A stretch of DNA of 64,000 nt. Origin: Chitinophagales bacterium (lineage in GTDB: Bacteria > Bacteroidota > Bacteroidia > Chitinophagales > Chitinophagaceae). Positions 58,443 to 64,000 of the stretch are shown piece by piece; position 1 is the first letter of the stretch, and each line of letters begins with the position of its first letter. A model generated the notes under the pieces. That model saw only the letters and a program-made list of their open reading frames with translations, was not told where the DNA came from and did not search any database. The position numbers were made by a program, and so were the translations under genes. The stretch lies in NCBI GenBank assembly GCA_020636495.1, contig JACJXQ010000008.1, positions 992,001-1,056,000 of the forward strand, written 5' to 3'.

Positions 58443-59444
58443 GTGAAAGCAATTATCCCCGTTGCTGGCGCGGGTACCAAGCTCCGCCCGTTGACATATA
58501 CGCAACCCAAGGCATTGATACCCATTGCGGGTAAAACCATCCTGAGCGTCATTATTGACCAACTGCAGGAGGCTGGTGTTACTGAATTCATATTCGTGAT
58601 AGGCTACCTGGGTGAAAAAATTGAACGCTACCTGCTGAAAAACTATCCTTCGCTTAAGTATACCCTCGTAAACCAGACAGACAGGAAAGGTACAGGTCAC
58701 GCTATATGGCTGACTCGCAACGCTGTGGAGAACGATGAAGTGATGATCGTGCTGGGGGATACTATTTGCGACTACGATGTTAAGAAAGTAATTACCAGCA
58801 AGGTATCGCAGATCGGAGTAAAAAAAGTAGATGACCCGCGCGGTTTTGGTGTTGCCGAGTTGAATGATACTGACAAGGTGCTGAAGGTGGTGGAAAAGCC
58901 GCTGATACCCAAATCTAATATGGCTATGGTGGGTGTGTATTACATCAAAGAGACCGAGGCTATGTACAAAGCTCTGAATCAAAACCTGACTGACAGGGCG
59001 GATGAAGAAGGCGAATATCACCTGACCAATGCATTGCAATACATGATAGAGCAGGGGATTACCTTCAATGCATTTCGTGTAAATAACTGGTTTGATTGTG
59101 GTAAGAAAGAAAGCCTGCTGTACACCAACTCTGTACTGCTGAAAGAACAAAGCGAAAAAAATAAAGAGACCACAACATCATACAGGTATGATACCAGCGT
59201 TATCATTCCGCCGGTGAGTATTGCCGAAGGATGCACCATAAGTCATTCTATCATTGGACCAAATGTAACTATTGGTGAGCATACCAACATCAAAGCGTCT
59301 ATCATAAAAGATACCATCATTGGTTCTTTTGCCGAGTTAGACGAAGTGGTGCTGCACTCTTCTATTATTGGTAGCGACGCATACGTACGCGGCCTCAGTC
59401 AGAGCCTGAACATAGGTGACAATACGGAGATCGACCTTAAATAA
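58443..59444 (+). CDS. Sugar-phosphate nucleotidyltransferase with left-handed beta-helix tail
   Basis: 333 aa from a GTG at 58443. The N-terminal Rossmann-like domain has A-G-A-G-T-K-L-R-P-L-T and P-K-A-L-I-P-I-A-G-K, the signature of glucose-1-phosphate thymidylyl-, uridylyl- and mannose-1-phosphate guanylyltransferases; L-G-D-T-I-C-D-Y holds the metal aspartate. From about residue 250 come hexapeptide repeats (I-I-P-P-V-S-I-A-E-G-C, I-I-G-P-N-V-T-I-G). It activates a sugar phosphate for cell-envelope glycans; the base and sugar cannot be told. It is convergent with galE, with 10 bases between the stops. Confidence 0.9.
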   Translation: MKAIIPVAGAGTKLRPLTYTQPKALIPIAGKTILSVIIDQLQEAGVTEFIFVIGYLGEKIERYLLKNYPSLKYTLVNQTDRKGTGHAIWLTRNAVENDEVMIVLGDTICDYDVKKVITSKVSQIGVKKVDDPRGFGVAELNDTDKVLKVVEKPLIPKSNMAMVGVYYIKETEAMYKALNQNLTDRADEEGEYHLTNALQYMIEQGITFNAFRVNNWFDCGKKESLLYTNSVLLKEQSEKNKETTTSYRYDTSVIIPPVSIAEGCTISHSIIGPNVTIGEHTNIKASIIKDTIIGSFAELDEVVLHSSIIGSDAYVRGLSQSLNIGDNTEIDLK

Positions 59445-59454
59445 TTGTGTGTAG

Positions 59455-60495
59455 TTATTTTGCCTGTGCAGTAGCTGAAACTTTTTTCAGTGCCTGCTCC
59501 CAGCGCCATGCAGTGTCCATCATCTGGTCCAGGTCAAACTTGGTGTCCCAGTCCAGCAGGGCTTGTGCTTTATAGTTGTCAGCATATACGGCTACTACGT
59601 CACCGGCGCGACGTGGCCCCAGTTTGTAGTTCAGCTTTTCGCCGGATACTTTCTCGAAAGCTTTTATCAGTTCCAGTACGGTTACACCATTACCTGTTCC
59701 CAGGTTGAAGACATCACATTGTTTTGTATTCCTTTCCTCTATCATGTACTGCAGTGCCTTGGTGTGAGCGTGAGCAATATCACTTACATGTATGTAATCT
59801 CTTACACATGAGCCGTCGCGGGTATCATAATCTGTCCCGAACACCTGCATCTCGGGGCGTTTGCCTATAGCCGTCTGTGTAATAACAGGTACCAGATTCT
59901 CAGGTTTTTCCTGCAGTTCACCTATCAATACAGAAGGGTGCGCACCTACAGGGTTGAAATAACGCAACAAGGTTACATTAAAATCTGGGTTAGGCCTGCA
60001 GAAATCGCGGCATATAGCCTCGCCCATCTGCTTGGTACGGGCGTATGGAGATTCCGGTTCAGCTAATTCAAACTTCTCATCAACAGGCAGCCTGTCAGGA
60101 TTGCCATATACTGAGCATGAAGATGAAAAAACGAAGTTGTTTATTTTATTCTCCTGTGCGCATTGCAGCAGGTTCACCAATGAGTTGTTGTTGTTCCTGA
60201 AATATTTAAGTGGCTCATTTACTGATTCCGGCACAGATTTGTATGCAGCAAAGTGAATAATACCCACAATATCAGGGTTCTCCGTAAATACTGCCTCCGT
60301 ATCTTCCAGGTTGCAGAGGTCTACTTTATAGTTCTTGATCGGTTTGCCGGTTATCTTTTGTACACCTTCCAGCATGCGCATGCTGCCACGCGAAAGATCA
60401 TCAATAGATATTACATCAAATCCATTTTCTACCAGGTCTACAATAGTATGACCCCCTATATATCCGCAACCGCCGGTAACCAGTATTTTCTTCAT
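59455..60495 (-). CDS. galE: UDP-glucose 4-epimerase
   Basis: 346 aa. NAD-binding G-G-C-G-Y-I-G-G-H opens the short-chain dehydrogenase fold. The catalytic S-S-C-S-V-Y with Y151 and K155 (P-Y-A-R-T-K) and the H-F-A-A-Y-K-S segment are present, and R-Y-F-N-P-V-G-A-H lines the sugar site. It interconverts UDP-glucose and UDP-galactose for glycan synthesis or galactose use. No other gal genes are near. It is the third of a minus-strand run (cysS, exporter, galE), 31 bases after the exporter gene. Confidence 0.94.
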   Translation of the reverse strand: MKKILVTGGCGYIGGHTIVDLVENGFDVISIDDLSRGSMRMLEGVQKITGKPIKNYKVDLCNLEDTEAVFTENPDIVGIIHFAAYKSVPESVNEPLKYFRNNNNSLVNLLQCAQENKINNFVFSSSCSVYGNPDRLPVDEKFELAEPESPYARTKQMGEAICRDFCRPNPDFNVTLLRYFNPVGAHPSVLIGELQEKPENLVPVITQTAIGKRPEMQVFGTDYDTRDGSCVRDYIHVSDIAHAHTKALQYMIEERNTKQCDVFNLGTGNGVTVLELIKAFEKVSGEKLNYKLGPRRAGDVVAVYADNYKAQALLDWDTKFDLDQMMDTAWRWEQALKKVSATAQAK

Positions 60496-60526
60496 CAGTA
60501 GTATTTACGTTACAAATATAACTTAT

Positions 60527-62323
60527 CTATTTTACCTGTTGCATATCAACAAGGTTTTTATACAATCCACCCTTTGCCATCAGCTCTGTATGCGTGCCCT
60601 GCTCTACAATGTTCCCCTTATCCAGCACTATGATCTTATCGGCATGCTGAACGGTTGAAAGCCTGTGTGCTATTACAATACTGGTCCTGTTTTGCATCAG
60701 GGTATTTATGGCATCCTGCACTATACGCTCGCTCTCTGTATCTAGCGATGATGTAGCTTCATCCAGTATCAGGATAGGTGGATTTTTCAACACCGCGCGG
60801 GCAATAGTCACGCGTTGACGCTCGCCGCCACTCAGCCTTGCGCCGCGGTCTCCCACGCCAGTTTCATACTTATCAGCCTTCTGCATGATGAACGTATGCG
60901 CATTGGCTACCTTAGCTGCTTCTTCTACCTGTTCTGCCGTTGCGCTGCCCGTACCCAGTGCTATATTGTTGAATATGGTATCGTTGAACAATATAGGATC
61001 CTGGTTAACAATACCCATCAGTTTGCGCAGGTCAAACAGTTTGTAGTCTTTTATATTGATGCCGTCTATCAGTACTTCACCCTCTGTTACATCATGAAAG
61101 CGGGGTATCAGGTCGGCAAGAGTAGATTTACCTGCTCCTGACGAACCCACCAGTGCCACCATAGTTCCTTTTTCTATGGTCAGGTTGATGCCGTTCAGTA
61201 TCTTCTTACTACCATAAGAAAAGTGTACATTCCTGAGTTCAATAGAATGATCGAAGCCACTTATTGTTTTCGCTTCAGGAAGTTCTTTAATGGTGTTCTC
61301 TGTATTCAGGAACTGTTCCATCCTGGCCACGGCTGCCGAACCTTTCTGCACGTTATAGAACGCGGTAGAGAGGTTCTTTATGGGGTTGATGATCTGGTAG
61401 AACAAGCCAATGAACATGATAAAGAATGGGCCTGTGAGTGATGATTGACCTGAGAATATAAGCTTGCCACCATACCACAAGATGATACACACAACGATGA
61501 TACCCATGGTCTCCGACAGCGGAGAACTCAGGTCGCGTTTCATAGCTATCTTATTCTTCAGCCTGAATATCAGGTTGTTGATCTTTGTAAAACGACTCAG
61601 TTGGTGTTTCTCTGCGTTGAATGCTTTTACTACACGCATACCTACCAGTGTCTCATCTATCACACCCAATACATTACCTAACTGTTCCTGTGCTTCGCCT
61701 GATGGTTTTTTTAGTGACTTACCTATACGCCCTATTATAAGGCCTGAAACAGGTAACAGAATAAACAGGAACAACGTAAGCTGCGGGCTGATGATCAGCA
61801 TAGCAGACAATGTAATAATGATCGTCAGTGGCTCACGGATGAAGGTTTCCAGTACGTTCATAATGGATATCTCCACTTCGTTGATATCATTGGTCATTTT
61901 CGATATGAGGTCGCCTTTACGTTCTTCGTTAAAGAAGCCTATTGGCAGCGACAACGCTTTCAGGAACATCTCGTTGCGCAGCTTGCGTATTACGGCATTA
62001 CGTATCGGGTTAAGGATGTTCAATGAGCTGTATACGAAAAAGTTCTTCAGTATAGTGAACAGTATCACTGCCAGTATAGAGTAGGTTAGCGCTGTCAACG
62101 GTCCTTCTTCTTTTTCCAGTGTGCGCACCAGGTTGGTGGCAAATTCTATCACCTTGTTGCTCGACGGTTCTTTGCTATCATCAAACAACACCTGCAATAC
62201 AGGTGCCAGCATTGAGAACGAGAACAGTGAAAATACTACTGCGAGCAGGCTGGTTAAAAAATACAGGGCTATCCTGTTCTTATAACCTTTAAGGTGCTTC
62301 AGTAGCGGGGCTATCTTTTTCAT
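60527..62323 (-). CDS. ABC transporter, fused permease and ATPase (MsbA-type exporter)
   Basis: 598 aa, a half-transporter acting as a homodimer. Six helices span about residues 15-330, with the N-terminal helix L-T-S-L-L-A-V-V-F-S-L-F. The ATPase has Walker A G-S-S-G-A-G-K-S-T, Q-loop N-Q-D-P, signature L-S-G-G-E-R-Q-R, Walker B ILILDEATSSLD and H-loop A-H-R-L-S-T-V. Its overall form is that of MsbA/lipid or multidrug exporters; the substrate cannot be told. It lies 4 bases after cysS and upstream of galE. Confidence 0.92.
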   Translation of the reverse strand: MKKIAPLLKHLKGYKNRIALYFLTSLLAVVFSLFSFSMLAPVLQVLFDDSKEPSSNKVIEFATNLVRTLEKEEGPLTALTYSILAVILFTILKNFFVYSSLNILNPIRNAVIRKLRNEMFLKALSLPIGFFNEERKGDLISKMTNDINEVEISIMNVLETFIREPLTIIITLSAMLIISPQLTLFLFILLPVSGLIIGRIGKSLKKPSGEAQEQLGNVLGVIDETLVGMRVVKAFNAEKHQLSRFTKINNLIFRLKNKIAMKRDLSSPLSETMGIIVVCIILWYGGKLIFSGQSSLTGPFFIMFIGLFYQIINPIKNLSTAFYNVQKGSAAVARMEQFLNTENTIKELPEAKTISGFDHSIELRNVHFSYGSKKILNGINLTIEKGTMVALVGSSGAGKSTLADLIPRFHDVTEGEVLIDGINIKDYKLFDLRKLMGIVNQDPILFNDTIFNNIALGTGSATAEQVEEAAKVANAHTFIMQKADKYETGVGDRGARLSGGERQRVTIARAVLKNPPILILDEATSSLDTESERIVQDAINTLMQNRTSIVIAHRLSTVQHADKIIVLDKGNIVEQGTHTELMAKGGLYKNLVDMQQVK

Positions 62324-62327
62324 AATT

Positions 62328-63821
62328 TTATTCTATCGTCCAGGATACACTTCCGTCTTTTTCGTCTTTCAGCATAACACCCGTTTCCGCCAGTTTATTG
62401 CGTATCAGGTCCGATGTGGCGTAATCCTTTCTCTTCTTTGCATCGTTGCGTATCTCTACCAGCAGCGACAATACTTTATCTATTTTACCATCCTGTTGTG
62501 CAGCCATGCCTTGCAGGCCCAGTACATCCACCAGGTAGGTTTTGAATGTATCCGACAGCAGTTGATAAGTAGCCGCAGTTAATGCATCTTTATTTACCTG
62601 TCCGCTCTTGATGCTGTTGATAACCGGGGTGAGCTCAAACAGGTTAGCTATCACTTTAGCCGTGTTGAAGTCATCATTCATAAAGTCAGCACACTCATTG
62701 CAGAAGCGTGTTACTTTTTCATCCAGCTCTTTATCTTTTGCTGCGTCACTGGTCGATGGTGTTAGTTTCTGCAATACTTCGTAAGCCTCCCACAAGCGCC
62801 TCAGTGCTTTTTCTGATGCCTGCAGTGCCTCGTTCGAAAAATCCAGCGTACTCCTGTAGTGTGTTTGCAGTATATAGAAGCGCACCACCATAGGATGATA
62901 AGGCTGTTCCAGCAATGGATGGTCGCCGCTGAATAATTCTGTCAATTTAATGACATTATTATAGCTTTTACCCATTTTTTTGCCATTTATGGTGATCATG
63001 TTATTGTGCATCCAGTAGCGTACAGGTGCGCAGCCATGTGCTATGGTAGATTGTGCTATCTCGCTTTCGTGGTGCGGAAACTGAAGGTCCATACCACCAC
63101 CGTGTATATCAAAGGTCTCACCCAGGTATTTACTGCTCATGGCCGAGCATTCAATATGCCAGCCGGGGAACCCTTCTCCCCATGGGCTGTTCCAGCGCAT
63201 GATGTGCTCTGGTGGTGCTTTCTTCCACAGTGCGAAGTCAACCTTGTTCCTTTTCTCATCCTGTCCGTCCAGTTCGCGTGTAGTCTCCAGCAACTCGTCT
63301 ATTTTACGGCCCGATAATTTTCCGTAAGGATATTCATCGGCATATTTCTTTACATCAAAATATACAGAGCCATTCACTTCATAAGCATATCCCTTCGTTA
63401 TGATATCCTGTATCATATCTATTTGCTCTATCACATGCCCGGTTGCAGTAGGCTCAATGTTAGGGTCTATGTTGTTGAACAGGCGCATGCCCCAATGGTA
63501 CAGGTTGGTATATTTCTGCACAAGCTCCATGGGTTCCATTCTTTCCAGGTGGGCTTTCTCTGCTACCTTATCTGTTGCTTCCCGGCCTTCTTCTTCAAAG
63601 TGACCCGCATCGGTTATGTTGCGTACATAACGCACTTTATAGCCTAAGTGTGTCAGGTAGCGATTCACTACATCGAAAGTGATGTAGGGACGGGCGTGGC
63701 CCAGGTGCGACTCCCCCGATACGGTAGGGCCGCACACATATAATCCGGCGTAGCCGGGAACTATGGGTTCAAATTTTTCTTTTTCTCTTGTATAAGAATT
63801 ATATAGATGTAATGATGACAT
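62328..63821 (-). CDS. cysS: Cysteinyl-tRNA synthetase
   Basis: 497 aa, class I. The HIGH motif is H-L-G-H (residues 39-42), preceded by the zinc-ligand C30 in C-G-P-T-V; further zinc ligands are in G-W-H-I-E-C-S and the H-H-E segment QFPHHESEIAQS. The KMSKS motif reads K-M-G-K-S (in INGKKMGKSYNN), a variant also met in related bacteria. A C-terminal tRNA-binding helical domain runs from about residue 330. It charges tRNA-Cys. First gene of the minus-strand run cysS-exporter-galE; the partial EEP gene lies 27 bases upstream. Confidence 0.97.
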   Translation of the reverse strand: MSSLHLYNSYTREKEKFEPIVPGYAGLYVCGPTVSGESHLGHARPYITFDVVNRYLTHLGYKVRYVRNITDAGHFEEEGREATDKVAEKAHLERMEPMELVQKYTNLYHWGMRLFNNIDPNIEPTATGHVIEQIDMIQDIITKGYAYEVNGSVYFDVKKYADEYPYGKLSGRKIDELLETTRELDGQDEKRNKVDFALWKKAPPEHIMRWNSPWGEGFPGWHIECSAMSSKYLGETFDIHGGGMDLQFPHHESEIAQSTIAHGCAPVRYWMHNNMITINGKKMGKSYNNVIKLTELFSGDHPLLEQPYHPMVVRFYILQTHYRSTLDFSNEALQASEKALRRLWEAYEVLQKLTPSTSDAAKDKELDEKVTRFCNECADFMNDDFNTAKVIANLFELTPVINSIKSGQVNKDALTAATYQLLSDTFKTYLVDVLGLQGMAAQQDGKIDKVLSLLVEIRNDAKKRKDYATSDLIRNKLAETGVMLKDEKDGSVSWTIE

Positions 63822-63848
63822 ATAGCAAAATAAATGTAAAAAAATGGC

Positions 63849-64000
63849 TTAGCCTTGCAGTGCGGGTTTTATTTCAAAATTGGCAATAACAGGGCTGTGG
63901 TCAGACAGAGAAGTATAGGGCGACTTGTAGCCGATACATCGTAGTATTTCGGGGTCATAAAAGATATAGTCTATGCGTAACGTTGGTGACAGCCGGTTGT
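63849..64000 (-). CDS. Endonuclease/exonuclease/phosphatase-family protein, C-terminal part
   Basis: Reverse-strand frame with a TAA at 63849-63851; about 50 codons are in the window and the rest lies beyond the edge. It reads N-R-L-S-P-T-L-R-I-D-Y-I-F (strand with catalytic Arg/Asp region), then P-Y-T-S-L-S-D-H-S-P-V-I-A-N-F, where S-D-H is the conserved C-terminal catalytic motif of the EEP superfamily (DNase I, exonuclease III). Bacteroidota have several lipid- or nucleic-acid-directed members of this family; which one is not clear from this part. Confidence 0.85.
   Translation of the reverse strand, partial: NRLSPTLRIDYIFYDPEILRCIGYKSPYTSLSDHSPVIANFEIKPALQG

Noticed and set aside
62328..63821. 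K-M-G-K-S in CysS as a sign of loss of function
   Set aside because: Glycine at this place is tolerated in class I synthetases and all other motifs are complete; cysS appears normal.
1..64000. CRISPR arrays, prophage, insertion sequences or integrons
   Set aside because: No repeat-spacer pattern, integrase, transposase or phage structural genes were found on either strand.

Overview
The window is chromosomal DNA from a member of the Bacteroidota, most likely the Chitinophagales/Chitinophagaceae branch. The signs are: proteins with type IX secretion C-terminal signals of both kinds (type A at 4301-5035 and 51973-55431, gliding-type CHU_C at 46269-47933), promoters of the Bacteroidota form TTG-N19-TAnnTTTG, a tmRNA whose tag reads GESNYAMAA, futalosine-route menaquinone synthesis, DUF3276 and DUF3098 proteins, and many short-spaced lipoprotein genes. 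No prophage, CRISPR array, insertion sequence or rRNA operon was seen. Both edges cut genes: a SAM hydrolase-family gene at 1-521 and an EEP-family hydrolase at 63849-64000.

Layout. 1-5035: a SAM hydrolase-family gene, a beta-helix lipoprotein, then a minus-strand group of SRPBCC protein, MerR/B12-binding regulator and ECF sigma factor that looks like a light- or cobalamin-response cluster, and a small secreted protein. 5167-13087: clpP, ychF and a long minus-strand run (acyltransferase, small membrane protein, DinB/YfiT-like protein, DUF3298 lipoprotein, SPFH protein, membrane MutS-like ATPase). 13313-16898: a propeller-type LytS sensor kinase with its LytTR regulator. 17011-17378: tmRNA. 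17489-23055: HDAC-family deacetylase, rseP, dxr, a small unknown gene and hflX. 23132-25806: an AraC regulator followed by two double-ABM-domain proteins with a small membrane protein between them. 25982-30973: degenerate ureohydrolase, ftsX, DUF3098, PUR-like protein, futalosine hydrolase, a pterin synthase and folE. 31028-31617: two tRNA-Pro genes enclosing a GIY-YIG gene and a 5'-truncated tRNA-Pro copy. 31881-34523: a lipoprotein and dipeptidyl peptidase III. 34572-39617: a five-gene BlaI/M56 operon with a near-perfect autoregulatory palindrome. 39684-47933: lon, an outer-membrane protein, a TlpA-like lipoprotein, a HmuY-like lipoprotein and two secreted proteins. 48338-50210: atpD-atpC under a clear promoter. 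50370-58174: an arylsulfotransferase-like protein, a large Ig-repeat surface protein, a LolC/E-type permease, a FemAB/GNAT-like protein and a small orphan. 58443-64000: nucleotidyltransferase, galE, an MsbA-type exporter, cysS and the partial EEP gene.

Most of the window is housekeeping. The three places that look least explained are the BlaI/M56 operon (34572-39617), in which a repeated periplasmic domain occurs twice fused to a protease and once alone; the AraC/double-ABM operon (23132-25806); and the GIY-YIG gene lodged in a tRNA-Pro array (31028-31617). The sigma/MerR-B12/SRPBCC cluster is a fourth candidate. All family names come from reading motifs by eye; no database search was made, and promoter and terminator calls rest on sequence pattern alone.
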